Part shown: one piece after another, positions 22,775 through 34,200 of the stretch | Layout of the letters: the number at the start of each line of letters is the position of its first letter | Position numbering within the stretch: position 1 is the stretch's first letter | DNA from: Heterohyrax brucei | Lineage: Eukaryota; Chordata; Mammalia; Hyracoidea; Procaviidae | NCBI GenBank assembly: GCA_028571685.1 | Contig: CM053164.1 | Coordinates: 40,288,501 to 40,352,500, forward strand | Reading direction: 5' to 3' | DNA: 64,000 bases | Position numbers and translations under genes: made by a program | The notes under the pieces: model-generated | Seen by the model: the letters and a program-made list of their open reading frames with translations, nothing else | Databases searched by the model: none | What the model was told of the DNA's origin: nothing

Positions 22775-23060
22775 TGTCAAAACACAGGCTCTCTGTGGGA
22801 TCAAATCCCAGCTCTTCCATCTTCTAGCTAAGTCACCATGGCTAGTGACTTCACCTCTCTGCACCTCAATTTTCTCATCTGGAAAATGGGCACAGAAAGA
22901 GTTCTTCTCCACTGGAATCACCACAAGAAATGAATGAATCAGCACAGTATCTAGCATCCCAGGTGGCTCACCAATGAGTGTCATCTTTGACAGAGACACT
23001 AAGGCTCTAGAAGGAATGGGACCCATGAGATCACATGGCTGAAAAAAGTAGGGCTTGAAA
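22775..23060 (+). repeat. MIR SINE and flanking decayed sequence
   Basis: CAAATCCCAGCTCTTCCATC, CCTCAATTTTCTCATCTGG and AAAATGGGCACAGAAAGAG form a plus-strand MIR core. From about 22960 onward the identity is weaker. Confidence 0.7.
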
Positions 23061-23353
23061 CCTGAACCTCAGTCCTCAACCACAGAAAAACTCTACCTTA
23101 CACCGTCTACCATATCAAGGTCCAAGTCTGGCCAATAAATCCTTTCCTGAAAGTCAGTATACCTTGAACACTAGCCAGGGATTTGCTGAGGGTCTGCCAG
23201 GTGACAGGGCCACCCAGAGCTGGCCCAGCTTGAAAGCACAAACCAGCAAGGGAGGTGCCGGTGGACAGAGGGTGGACACAAGCAGTAGACATGAGCAGAG
23301 AATGGAAAAGTCAACCCATGCTTGCTACTACTATTACTTGGTCATCGATATTA

Positions 23354-23554
23354 TTCACACTGGTGGCAAAGTGCTTAAGTGCTTGATGGCTTACCAAGAG
23401 GTCAGAAGTTGGAATCCAGCTGCTCCCTGGGAGAAAGAAGTAGCAGTCTGCCTCTGTAAAGACCACAGACTTGGGAACTCTACAACACGGTTCCACTCTG
23501 TCCTACAGGGTTGCTACATGTTGGAATCGACTGAGTGGCAATGAGTTTGGTTTC
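23354..23554 (+). repeat. Afrotherian SINE, long variant
   Basis: CACTGGTGGCAAAGTGCTTAAG head, GGAATCCAGCTGCTCCCTGG, AGTAGCAGTCTGCCTCTG long block, TTGGAATCGACTGAGTGGC tail and TTTGGTTT end. Confidence 0.9.
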
Positions 23555-23574
23555 AGTTGGTGTGGACTGACTAA

Positions 23575-23768
23575 GGAGCCCTGGTGATGCCGTGGCTGAG
23601 CACTCAGCTGCTAACAGAAAGTTCAGTGATTCAAACTCCTCACCTGCTCCGTGGAATAAATACATGGCAGTCTCCTGTAAACATTCCGCCTTGGAACTCT
23701 GTGAGCAGGTTCTACCCTGTCCTATAGGGTCACTAGGAGTTGGGATCATCCTGACAGCAGCAGGGTAG
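23575..23768 (+). repeat. Afrotherian SINE, long variant
   Basis: GAGCCCTGGTGATGCCGTGG head, ACATGGCAGTCTCCTGTAAAC long block and GGGTCACTAGGAGTTGGGATC tail. It lies 20 bases after the previous same-strand copy. Confidence 0.85.
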
Positions 23769-23829
23769 GTCTTCTGGATATTATTCACTCTCATCAGTAT
23801 GACTATCTCCCAGATTTTCTGGGGGATTT

Positions 23830-24010
23830 TTCTAATCATTCACTTGACAAATATGTATCTACTATGTGTCAGGCACTGTGCTAGGAAATGGGGACACATC
23901 AGTGAGCAAAACCAAGTCCTTGCTCTTCTGGAAGTGACAGTCTCATGGAACAGGCAAATATCAGGGAAACAAGCAAATTACCATGTGGCAGACAAGTGGG
24001 AGATGTGTTG
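23830..24010 (-). repeat. L2 3' end
   Basis: CTACTATGTGTCAGGCACTG, then GCTAGGAAATGGGGACACAT is the reverse complement of the L2 3' terminus. Confidence 0.7.
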
Positions 24011-24189
24011 ACAGGACCCGACAGCAGAGGGCCGGGGAGGGCTGCCTTTCACTTCCACCTTCAGACAGGGAGCTTCGACTCCTGCACTGTGACTCCAAAC
24101 TATCCTCTGCTCAGCTGACAGAGGGATCTTCTTAAAACACAACCCCCAAAAGAAATCACAATAATAAAATAAAACTCAAACAGATTCTG

Positions 24190-24640
24190 TCACAAAGCAC
24201 CACTGCACACTCCCTGAACTAGCCCGGAGACCCCACCTGGTCCTCTGATACCTCCCCACCCCCACTCTAGCCACACAGGCTGCCATTAGGCTCTTTCTGC
24301 ACTCCCTGCTTGCTCCTGCCTCAGGGCCTTTGCACTTGCTGATTCCTTGGCCTACAACACTTTCCAAGTTGGTATCCTTTGGAATCGCCTCTTAAGAAGT
24401 CTCCTTCATCTAAAACAGCATTTCCTCAAACAGCCCTTTCCTGGTCACCTGATGCAAAACAGACACCCATCTCTTATCATTTCACCCCCTCCCTTAATTA
24501 CTATCTCACCTTCTCTGTTTTATTTATGGGCTTCTGTCCTGCCTCTCTCCATTTGAAAGTCAGGTCCTTGCAGACACTCAACAGCTGTATTCTTAGGACC
24601 TAGAACTGTGCTTGGTGTAGAGTAAGTACTCAGTAAACAT
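24190..24640 (+). repeat. L2 3' end
   Basis: GCCTCAGGGCCTTTGCACTTG, CAGCCCTTTCCTGGTCACC and a GTGCTTGGTGTAGAGTAAG / ACTCAGTAAACATGGACGG terminus are a textbook plus-strand L2. Its tail runs into the GGATGG-type repeats at 24637. Confidence 0.85.
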
Positions 24641-24805
24641 GGACGGATGGATGGAAGGACACATACATGTGTTGGGCGGTGGACAGGTGAGTGCAAAACT
24701 GCATGGGTGGATGGGTGGGTGGATGGCAAGCGGACACATGAACAGAAATAGAGATGGGTGGGCGGGTGGATTCTGTATGTACATTTCGAAGGAAGGATGA
24801 ATGGA
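24637..24805. repeat. Interrupted GGATGG/GGAAGG simple repeat
   Basis: Scattered GGATGGATGG, GGGTGGATGGGTGGGTGG and GAAGGAAGGATG units begin directly at the L2 tail, which probably seeded them. Interruptions are many. Confidence 0.7.
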
Positions 24806-24808
24806 AGG

Positions 24809-25301
24809 TGTCGATTGAATTGTGTCACCCCCAAAATAAGTGTAGTAATTTGGCTGGACCATGATATCCTGCATTGTGTGATTGCCCTCCCTTTTGTGAT
24901 TATCTTAGGCTTCAAATCCTAATCTCTACCTGTGGTTAACAGACTGGATTATGTTAGAGAAGATGAGCGTGGGAGTGTGAAAGCCTTCCTAAGATCACCT
25001 CCCTGCTCCAACGTGGGGAGGGTTTCCTTGGAGTGTGGCTTACACCACCTTTTGTCCTTTTATTCTACAAGAGATAAAAGGAAAGGGAAGCCAGAAGAGA
25101 ACTGGGAACCTCCTACCATTAAGAAACCAGCACCAGGCATAGAGCGCATCCTTTAAACCTGAGGTTCCTGTGCCAAGATGCTCCCTGATGCAACACAAGG
25201 CCACCCAGAGCCAACCGTGGGAAACCCTTCCCCCTGGAGTGCACACCCTGAATTCGGACTTGTAGCCTACCTATTGGTGGTATTTTCTGTTAAAGTAGAC
25301 A
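24809..25301 (+). repeat. LTR-like interspersed repeat (tentative solo LTR)
   Basis: About 490 bases starting TG and ending CA, with GAATTGTGTCACCCCCAAAAT near the start, an AGAGATAAAAGGAAAGGGAAG middle and a GGACTTGTAGCCTACC / GGTGGTATTTTCTGTTAAAG end. The layout resembles a MaLR/ERV-type solo LTR. I recognise the family only loosely, there is no second copy in this window, and no clear target-site duplication is visible. Confidence 0.4.
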
Positions 25302-25335
25302 ACTGAAAGAGAAGACTGGAAGAAGGGAAGGAAGG

Positions 25336-26045
25336 GTGGGTGGATGGGTGGATGGGTGGATGGATGCGTGGGTGGGTGGGTGGGCGGGAGGGTGGCTGGG
25401 TGGCTGGGTGGCTGGGTGGCTGGGTGGGTGGTTGGGTGGATGGGTGGATGGGTGGCTGGGTGGGTGGGTGGCTGGCTGGCTGGGTGGGTGGATGGGTGGC
25501 TGGGTGGATGGATGGGTGGTTGGGTGGGTGGGGGGGTGGATGGGTGGTTGGGTGGGTGGGGGGGTGGATGGGTGGATGGGTGGATGGATGTGTGGGTGGG
25601 TGGGTGGGGGGGCGGATGGGTGGATCGGTGGATGGGTGGGTGGGTGGGTGGTTGGGTGGGTGGGTGGCGTGGCTGGTTGGATGGGTGGTTGGGTGGGTGG
25701 GTGGCGTGGCTGGGTGGATGGGTGGCTGGGTGGGTGGGTGGCTGGCTGGCTGAGTGGGTGCATGGGTGGCTGGGTGGATGGATGGGTGGTTGGGTCAATG
25801 GATGGGTGGGTGGGTGGGTGGATGGGTGGATGGGTGGATGGATGTGTGGGTGGGTGGGTCGGTGGGTGGGTGGGTGGGGGGGCGGATGGGTGGATGGGTG
25901 GGTGGGTGGGTGGGTTGCTGGCTGGCTGAGTGGGTGCATGGGTGGCTGGGTGGATGGATGGGTGGTTGGGTGAATGGATGGGTGGGTGGATGGATGGGTG
26001 GGTGGATGGACAGATGGTGGATGGTGGATGGTGGATGGATGGGTA
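25336..26045. repeat. (TGGA/TGGG/TGGC)n minisatellite, about 0.7 kb
   Basis: Long tract of 4-base TGG-N units with almost no C except in GGCTGG variants. Because units and most variants lack stops, several frames stay open on both strands (up to 299 codons), giving GGWVDGWM-like or HPPTHPPSH-like strings that are not proteins. Internal higher-order copies exist: a segment at about 25739-25815 recurs at about 25915-25990. The plus strand is rich in GGG runs that could form G-quadruplexes. Confidence 0.95.
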
Positions 26046-26229
26046 CATGGAATGGATGAGTAACTCCAGAAATAGCAACAAGAATCCACCCTCTCAACTC
26101 TGTCAACAAACCAAACTCCTTTCTCCTTTTGTTCAATAGCCCCCCACCAAAATAAAGCTGCTGGGTGCAAATCTGTTACCTCATTTCACAACAACAACGG
26201 AACGGACCACCTCTATGTTTGGGGGAGAC

Positions 26230-26374
26230 ATCTGGGGGATACCATGGTTTAGGTGACAGTGGGCTCCAATATGCCTTTGATGATGATGACAGCACAGGAA
26301 CGGGCACCGATCATTCTCTTATCCACGAGGTTGCCATGAGTCAGAGCCCACTTGGTGGAACCAACAACAACATT
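26230..26374 (+). repeat. Afrotherian SINE with RTE-type tail, degraded
   Basis: GGTTGCCATGAGTCAGAGCC, CTTGGTGGAACCAACAACAAC at the end is an RTE-like terminus. A GATACCATGGTTTAGG-like head is visible at the left. Confidence 0.6.
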
Positions 26375-26707
26375 AGAGGTATAAATTCACTCTGGAAGAT
26401 TTCAGCACTGTCTCCAAGATTCAACAACTGCCCTCCAGAGTGGCTGAAATGCACAAGAAGGGCCAGGAGGGCTGTTAACAGGGGCAATGTGGCAAGGATT
26501 AAGGTGTCAGGGTCCAGGAAAACAAGCAGAGGTGTTTGAAGATCAGACACCAGGAGCAGGTACTCAGTTGGCAGACACTGGGTTGACAAGAGAGCTGCTT
26601 CTTACGCAAACAGCTCTGGGCAGAACCAGAAACAATAACGGGAACAAGCAGAGTGGCTAGCTTTTACCGACCACTTCCTCAGTGCTGAAGGTGTTATCAC
26701 ACGCTTG

Positions 26708-27045
26708 AAATGTCAGTGGTAGAGCCTCACCTTCCACGTGGGAGACCCAGCTCTGATTTCTGCCCCCTGTACCTCATATGCATCCACCACCCATCTGTCA
26801 GTGGAGATTTCGGTGTTGCTACAATGCTAAACAGGTTTCAGTGGGGCTTCCAGACTATGGCAGACTAGGAAGAAAGGCCTGGCAATCTTATTCTGAAAAT
26901 CAGCCAATGAAATCTCTCTGACCACAACAGTTCTATCTGTCTTGAATCATGGGGATGGTGCAGGACTGGGTGGCATTTCATCCCATTAAGCACAAGGGTC
27001 AACTCAATGCCCACTAACGACAAAGGTGTAAAGTCCTGGTTATAA
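26708..27045 (+). repeat. tRNA-Gly-derived long SINE with RTE tail
   Basis: The head TGTCAGTGGTAGAGCCTCACC / TTCCACGTGGGAGACCC resembles the 5' half, A box and anticodon arm of a tRNA-Gly. The body has CACCCATCTGTCAGTGGAG, GGAAGAAAGGCCTGGCAATC and GAAAATCAGCCAATGAAA. The end has GATGGTGCAGGACTGGG, shared with RTE. This is a distinct family from the short TTAAG-headed SINEs. It is degraded, so not a functional tRNA gene. Confidence 0.7.
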
Positions 27046-27269
27046 AAGTCCCCAAGCAAAGCAGAAAAAAATCAACTTGAGGGAAGTAATAATAATAATA
27101 ACTACCATGAAGCAGGAGAATTTCACGAGCTAGAGCACAGAGAGATGGAGTCTGGCGAAGCCAAGGGGTCACTCTTGGTGTTGGTGGTAAGTTAAGTGTC
27201 CTAGAGGGGGCAGAGGAGGAAGAAGACAAGGAAGGTAGGATCACTGTGTTTCCAGCAATGTGCTGGCAG

Positions 27270-27390
27270 CTTTTTCAGGTTGTGGCATAACAATCCCTAA
27301 AGGGAGACCTATCATTAGCCCATTTGACAGAGAAAGAAACTGAGGGTAGATGAGGTCGCTCAAGGTCACAGAGCTAGTCAAGAGCAGCAT
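27270..27390 (-). repeat. MIR SINE remnant
   Basis: CCCATTTGACAGAGAAAGAAAC, TCAAGGTCACAGAGCTAGTC is the reverse-complement MIR core. Confidence 0.75.
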
Positions 27391-28019
27391 CACTACCCCA
27401 TGGCTGTCATCAACTTCAACTCACCTCTGAAAACAAAGCTTCATTTACCCCCCTGCCTTCTGGGTCCCCAAGTTCCAGACCTTGGCACACTCTTCTCCAC
27501 TCTGGCCCTCCTGTCCATCTGTCCCTCGGTCCTAGTTTTCAGTGCTCATCAGAGATGGCCAGGTGACTCTTCCTCTCCCCTGGCAGTGCGGGGCCTAGCC
27601 GCCGGAAGCTGCTGCTGCAGGGCAGGCAGGGGAGGAGTGAGTTCATTTCATCGTCCTCCAGGGCCACCCCCACTCTGCTGGAACTGTCCGTTACCCTCCA
27701 CTTGGAAAACATCTAAGCCTCCTTGGGGACAGGAAGCATCCCTACGTGATCAAGATCAGGATCAGCTTGTGGAGTGTCTAGAGTTCTTTGTGTGGCCAAA
27801 GTGGAAGTCCAGGCCTGATCCGAAACAGCCTCCACCTCCTCTCTGGGAGGGAGGAAGAAGTATGTTAGGACCTGAGATACAGCAGTGAATGAACAGTTAC
27901 TGACTTTTGGGAGCTTGAAGTCTAGAGGGGAAAGAAGCAGGCAATGACCACGACTCCACTGTGATCACAAAGTAATAACAGCAAAAGCAGGCAATAACAT
28001 TAACTTCACCCTGACCATT
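27391..28019. other. Non-coding stretch with an L2 remnant
   Basis: A 162-codon frame at 27400-27888 has no recognisable domain and a low-complexity proline/tryptophan-rich translation; I do not call it a gene. About 27868-27990 looks like a minus-strand L2 end (GAGATACAGCAGTGAATG, GGGAGCTTGAAGTCTAGAGG). Confidence 0.45.
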
Positions 28020-28215
28020 ACAAGTAATAATAATAACAGCAGTCAACCCACACAGACCACTTACCACATACCAGGCCCTTATCAGTGAGTCATTGATAAG
28101 TCCTATCATCACCCCTATTTTATGGATGAGGAAACTGAGGCTCAGAGAGCTTAAGTCACCTGTCCAAACTCAAAAGGCTGATAAACACTGGAGCCAGGAT
28201 TAAACTCATCTGGCT
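28020..28215 (-). repeat. MIR SINE
   Basis: CTTACCACATACCAGGCCC, ATGGATGAGGAAACTGAGGC and CTCAGAGAGCTTAAGTCACC form a well-kept reverse-strand MIR. Confidence 0.85.
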
Positions 28216-28894
28216 GGCTCCAGAGTGGATCTAAGAATTAGTTAGGTAGTGTTGAATGTAATAAGTGCTTGGAAGGAAGTAAATGGAAAGTTTCTAGGTC
28301 AGGAAAAACTGCTGACTGCATTAACACTGACGGGGGGCTGGGGATCTGGAGCAGGAGACTTCTTTTGCACTTAAGAGGACATCCTTTTGCCATTTTACAA
28401 GTGTTGTCTGTATCCCATGTTATTTTCATGATAGAAAATATATTTTGATGTGGCTGTATGTTTGGCTTTGACCTCAGTCAAATAGACAAAGATCTTGCTT
28501 TTGAAACACAGTTTATATTCTTCATGGAGACAAGGCTGTAAAACATTTCCATGGTCACTCAACCAAGCAATGAACACATGTTAGGGGTGATAACCTTGCC
28601 AGAAGTTCAGGCCATCTCTGGTCACAACGATTTGCAGCCTTTTCTCATCTTCTCTTACCCGCCCTCTTGTTTCTGTCCAACTGACCCAACGACTCCTAAA
28701 GGCAGGGATTCCCTTGAATATGATGCTCCATAAAATATTCATGAATTTGAAGAAAAAGCATGTACATACAGACACAGGTCTCTATCCCTCAATCTACCCC
28801 TGATGACGCAGTCTCATCAGTCTCGACCTACCAGTGGCAACATGGGAGAAAGATAGGACAGTTTGTTTCCAGAACGGTCATGGCCCTGTAATCC
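28216..28894. other. No gene seen
   Basis: AT-moderate unique-looking sequence with only short random frames and no repeat family I recognise. Confidence 0.4.
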
Positions 28895-28942
28895 TCCTGT
28901 CACTGAGTCAGAATCAACTCAACTGCAATAGCAATTTGGTGT
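28895..28942 (+). repeat. SINE tail fragment
   Basis: CACTGAGTCAGAATCAACTC followed by AACTGCAATAGCAATTTGG is the 3' part of an afrotherian SINE. Confidence 0.55.
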
Positions 28943-29009
28943 GTTGACTTCCTTGGAAGTGACAGTTTGAGTGGTGGCACCTGGCAGTGCAACTGCCCCT
29001 GGGTTGTGA

Positions 29010-29160
29010 AGGGTGTGGCTTTGGGTCAGACAGTTCTAAGTTCAAACCCCATCTGTTCCACTTCCTGGCTGCATGACCTTGAGCAAGTCACAGCTTCATT
29101 AGCTACGAACTGGAGGGTCCCCAAAACAGGTATACACTGGCTTCACTGTGACAAATTAGA
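29010..29160 (+). repeat. MIR SINE
   Basis: GGGTCAGACAGTTCTAAGTTC, CTGCATGACCTTGAGCAAGTC is the plus-strand MIR head and core. Confidence 0.75.
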
Positions 29161-29529
29161 AAATGAACACAAGAGCTCATCCAGGAACCTGTTACACTAA
29201 AAGAGCTCGGTGAGCAGTGGTTGTTCTAAAATGCTAGTTGCTTTACCTTTGTTCTCTCCAATCTTCCCACTCAACAAAAGGAGAAAGTGAGGCTCTAAAG
29301 GGGAAGCTTCTTGTCGAGGGTCACACCCCAATACTCTGAATGGGTAAGGGGAATGTGAATTCTCAGACAGGCTTCTTCTGTCCTCCTCTCTCTCCAAAAC
29401 CTGCCAAAGCCTCTGTGTGTGGATATCCAAGGAGTTGCGGGGGTACAGGAAGATTTTTTGCTTCTGATGGCCTAACCTGCATTCACTCAATACTCCATGT
29501 GTCTTGTACATACCAAGTGGAGGACACAC

Positions 29530-29910
29530 CTCCAAGTGAGGTATGCCTTTGCCTGTGCTCTTTCTTCTGCCTGAAATGTTCCGCACTCCCTGCCTCCTAT
29601 TACCCTCTAAGATTCAGTTCAAGCTCAACGATGGAAGCGCCCCATGCTCACTACACATGCATCAGGTTGTACCAGGCAACACCTATAACACACCCTGATG
29701 GTAAGCTCTAATGATGGGAACCATATCCACCACTTACTGAGCACGGACAAAGGGCAGGCCCTGTGTCTGGCACTTGCCACGCACTGTTCCACTGAACCAT
29801 CCTAACAACTCTTTGGGGGAAGGTAGAGCCTATCAGGACCCCATTTGACAGAAGAGGAGGCCTAGTTTCGTGCCCAAGGCCATAGCCAGGAAGACGCCAG
29901 GATTTATCGC
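29530..29910. repeat. L2 remnant then minus-strand MIR
   Basis: 29530-29735 has L2 landmarks (TTCTGCCTGAAATGTTCC, CTAAGATTCAGTTCAAG). 29738-29900 is a reverse MIR (TGAGCACGGACAAAGGGCAGG, CCATTTGACAGAAGAGGAGG, GCCCAAGGCCATAGCC). Confidence 0.7.
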
Positions 29911-29916
29911 CTAGCC

Positions 29917-30115
29917 TACCTGGGGGATACACACAGTTAAGCGCTAATTACTAGCCAAAAGGTTGGCAGTTCAAATCCATCCAGAGGTGCCTTGGAAGAC
30001 AGGCCAGATGATCTACTTCCAAAAGGACACAGCCTCAAAGGCCTCGTGGAGAGTTCTACTCTGCATACCTCAGGTCTCCATGACTTGGAATCAATGGGGC
30101 AGCCAACTAATAAGT
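29917..30115 (+). repeat. Afrotherian SINE, long variant
   Basis: ACACACAGTTAAGCGC head, CCAAAAGGTTGGCAGTTC, the GACAGGCCAGATGATCTACTTCC block and a CCATGACTTGGAATCAATGG tail. Confidence 0.8.
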
Positions 30116-31213
30116 AAAACTATTTGACTAGCTCCCTCCTTTCTATTTCTCATGTTCCTCCGACATGGCCCCCACCAACCTCCTCCTGGTAGCCCTCCTT
30201 GGTTTACTCTTGCCAGAATTTCTTTTTTCATTATGATTGAGTGAAAATGTACATTCCCATATAAATTTGCATGCCCACCTATATGCAGCTTCCACTGCTC
30301 TCCCTGCCCAGTGACAGCACACTGTTTCTCTCTACTCCATACATGTCTCATCCTCCCAACAGTCTCCTTTCCCCTCCTCTCCACCCACTCCCCTTCCCAC
30401 AGCCAGAGGTCAGTAGGATGATACCCTATAGATGCACAGAACCATATGCGTCCAGTATATGGTCACTCTGCATCGCCAAGTCCAATCCATTTCTGTCTGA
30501 ACAGTGGACCTTCATTATGATTTATGGGCAAGGGCAGCATCAGGGCCAGGAGCCATGCATCCAGGGGAACCCTGAGGCTGCTGGACCATCAACTGTGATC
30601 TTTTAGTGGAGATCTCAGGGTGTACCCCTGTTTATTCTTGTGTTGCCAGTGAGACTCAACTTTGTGAGCTCCATCGTGGCTATCGCTGGTGGTGGCTGGG
30701 GACCATCCAGTTCTTCTGGTCCCAAGTCGATGTAGGCACCCAAGACTCATGTGAGTCTCTCTGCCTTCTGGGTTGTCTTTCCCCCATGTCATTTTAGTCC
30801 TTGGTGAGCATCCGTTCCTGCTGAGTTGGGACCATTTCCTGTGTTCTCAGATGGCCGCTTGGCAGCTTTTAAGACTCCAGACGCCACTCACCAATGTGGG
30901 GTGCAGACAGTCCTCTTAGTAAAACGCTAGTTGTGCCAATTGGCCTCAATTTCACCTAAGAGCATGGCCTCCTGCCCCCTGCCCCAGCTACTCTGTCCTT
31001 ACAATATTGGGTTAAGATGGAAGGAGTACTCAATTTAGGTTGCAGTCCACTTAATATTGCCCTTGTTTCTAATGTGTGCTAGCATTGATTTCACCCAACC
31101 AAATTTCTACCAACTATCTAATCTAAACCTTCCCCCCCTCACCCTCCCTCCCTTCCCTCCCTTGCAGCCGTCAAAGAGTCTTTTCTTCTATGTGCATGTC
31201 TGGTTTTGAGATC

Positions 31214-34200
31214 TTATCGTAGAAGTCTCATACAACATTTTTCTTTTTGTCGCTGACTTTCACTCAACATAATGTCTTCCAGTTGAAACCAGGTTATAAG
31301 ATCTTTCCTGGAATCATCGTTGTTCTTTATTATTGCATAGTACTCCACTGAGTATATATACCATAGTTTATCTATCCATTCCTCTGTTGTTGGGCATCTG
31401 GGTTGATTCCATCTTTTTGCTATCATGGACTGTGCTGCGATAAACATTCTTATGCATGTATCCGTTGGTGTGAATGGCCTTGATTCTGTACGATATATTC
31501 CAAGCAGTGGAATTACTGGGCCAAATGGTACATCTAGATCCCTTTTTTAAGGAAGCACAAGATTGCTTTCCAAAGAGGTTGCACCATTTTGGAACCCCAC
31601 CAGCAGTGTAGGAGAGTTCCACTTTCTCCACAGCCTGTCCAGCATTTGTTGTTTTGGGTTTTTTGGATCACGGCCAACCTTGTTGGGGTGAGATGGTATC
31701 TCACTGTAGTTTTGATTTGAATTTCTTTAGTAACTAAAGATCGTGAACATGTCCGTATGTGTTCTTTTGGCTGCCTGGATCTCCTCTTTAGAGAAATGTC
31801 TGTCCATCTCCTTTACCCATCACTTAATTGGATGATTTATCTTCTTCTTACTGATATTTTGTAGTACCTTATACATTATGGAGATCAGATGTCAGTCTGA
31901 CATAGAGTTGCCAAATATTTTTTCCCATTCTATAGCCAAGTGCCGTCGAGTTGGATCCGACTCATGGCGACCCTATAGGTGGCCTTTTAAGTCTATTAAT
32001 AAAGTCTTTGGATGAGCAAAAGTGTTTGATTCTTAATCGTTCCCATTTATCTATTTTCTCTTCTGTTGATTGTGGTTTGTTTGACCGATTTTGAAGTCTG
32101 TCTATGTTGGGTATTAAAACGTCCGTTGTTGTTCCTACTTTTTCTTCGATGAGCTTTATCGTTTTAGATTTAATATTTAGGTCTTTTATCCAGTTGGAGT
32201 TGATTTTTGTATAAGGTGTAAGATAAGAATCTTGTTTGAATTGATTGCAGATGGATATCCAATTTTGCCAGCACCATTTGTTGAAGAGATTGCTTTTACC
32301 ACAGCTTAATGTCTTAGGGCCTCTGTTGAATATCAACTGTTCATGGGCCGATGGTGTCATCTCTGGGATCTCAATTCTGTTCCATTGATCAATCTATCTG
32401 TTCTTGTAACAGTACCAAGCTGTTTTGACCACTGTGGCAGTGTAACAGATTCTGAAGTCGGGTAATGAGAGGTCTCCCAGTGTGTTCTTCTTCTTTAGTA
32501 GTACTTTACTTATCCAGGGCTTCTTCCCTTTCCAAACAAAATTGGTGATTTGTTTCTCCATGTCATTAACAAATGACGCTGAAACTTGTATTGGGATTGC
32601 ACTATATAAATAAATTGCTTTGGGTAAAATAGACATTTCCACGATGTTAAGTCTTCCTGTCCATGAGCAGGGTAGGTTTTTCCATTTATCTAAGTCTCTT
32701 TTAGTTTCTTGTAGTAAGGGCTTGTAGTTCTCTTTGTAAAGGTCTGTTATTTCTCTGGTTAGATTAATTCCTAGGTACTTTATCTTCTTAGGGGTATAGT
32801 AAATGGTATTGATTTGATGACTTCTTCCTTAACAGTCTCGTTATTGGTATAAAGGAATCCTACTGATTTACTTATGTTTATCTTGTATCCTGAGACTTTG
32901 CTGAACTCTTCTATCCGTTTGAATAGTTTACATATAGATTCTTTGGGATTCTCTGCATACACAATCATATTAGCAGCAAACAGGGAATCTTGACTTCTTC
33001 TTTGCTGATGCAGATGCCCTTTATTTCTTGGTCTTGTCTGATTGCACTGGCTAGAACTTCTTGTACAATGTTGAATAGGAGAGGTGAGAGTGGGCATCCT
33101 TGTCTAGTTCCTGTTCTCAAGGGAAACTACTTCAGTCTCTCTCATTTAAGGATGATGTAGGCAGTTGGCTTCATATAAATGGCCCTGACTGCATTGAGGA
33201 GTTTTCCATCTATGCCTATGTTGATAAGAGTTTTTAGCATGAATGGGTGTTGGACTTTATCAAATGCCTTTTCTGCATCAATAGACAGAATCAGGTGATT
33301 CTCGTCTTTTGGGTTATTTATGTGGTTAATCACATTAATTGTTTGTCTGATGTTGAACCAGCCTTGAATCCCTGGTATGAATCCAACTTGGTCATGATGG
33401 ATTATTTTTTCGATATGTTGTTGTACTCTATTGGCAAGAGTTTTGTTGAAGATTTTCCCATCTAGATTCATGAGTGGCATCAGTCTGTAATTCTCCTTTT
33501 TGGTTGAGTCTTTCCCTGGCTTTGGTATCAGGGTTATGCTGGCTTCATAGAATGAGTTTGGGAGTACTCCATCCCTTTCTATACTGTGAAATAGTCTCAA
33601 TAGTACTGGAGATAACTCTTCCCTAAAAGCTTGGTAGAGTTCTGCAGTGAAGCCATCTGGGCCTGGCCTTTTTTGGTTGGCAGGTTTTTGATGACCTTAT
33701 CAATCTCTTCCTCCTTGTCATGGGTTTATTAAGTTGTTCTGCTTCACGTTGTGACAATTTGGGTAGGTGACATGAATCAAGGAATTTGTCCATTTCCTCT
33801 AGGTTTTCAAATTTGTTAGAGTACAGTCTTCCATAGTATTCTGTTATGATATTTTTGATTTCTGTTGGATCTGTTGTGACAACCCCCCTCTCATTTCTAA
33901 TTTGGGTTATTTGTTTCCTTTCCTGTTTTTCTTTAGTAAGTATAGCCAGTGGTTTGTTGATTTTGCTGATCTTTTCAAAAAGCCAGCTTTTGGTCTTTTC
34001 AATTTTTTCAATATTTTTTGTATTCTCTAATTCATTTAGTTCTGCTCTAATCTTTATGATGTGTTCTCTTCTGGTGTCTGAGTGGTTCCTCTGTTGTTCT
34101 CTCTCTACTTGTTCAAGCTGTAGGGTAGTTCCTTGATTTGGTTTCTTCCTTCCTTCCAGATGTGTGCATTTATGGAGATAAAAAGACCTCTGAGCACTGC

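Noticed and set aside
25336-26045. CRISPR-like regular repeats
   Set aside because: Units are contiguous 4-base words with no unique spacers, in a mammalian genome.
25271-26170. 299-codon minus-strand frame rich in HPPTHPPSH, and plus-strand GGWVDGWM frames
   Set aside because: These are translations of a TGG-N simple repeat that lacks stops in several frames on both strands. No codon bias, domain or start context supports a protein.
26708-26780. tRNA-Gly-like sequence
   Set aside because: It is the head of a degraded SINE; the T arm is not intact and it continues into SINE body, so it is not a tRNA gene.
27400-27888. 162-codon plus frame
   Set aside because: Low-complexity translation without domain and with an L2-like end overlapping its 3' part.
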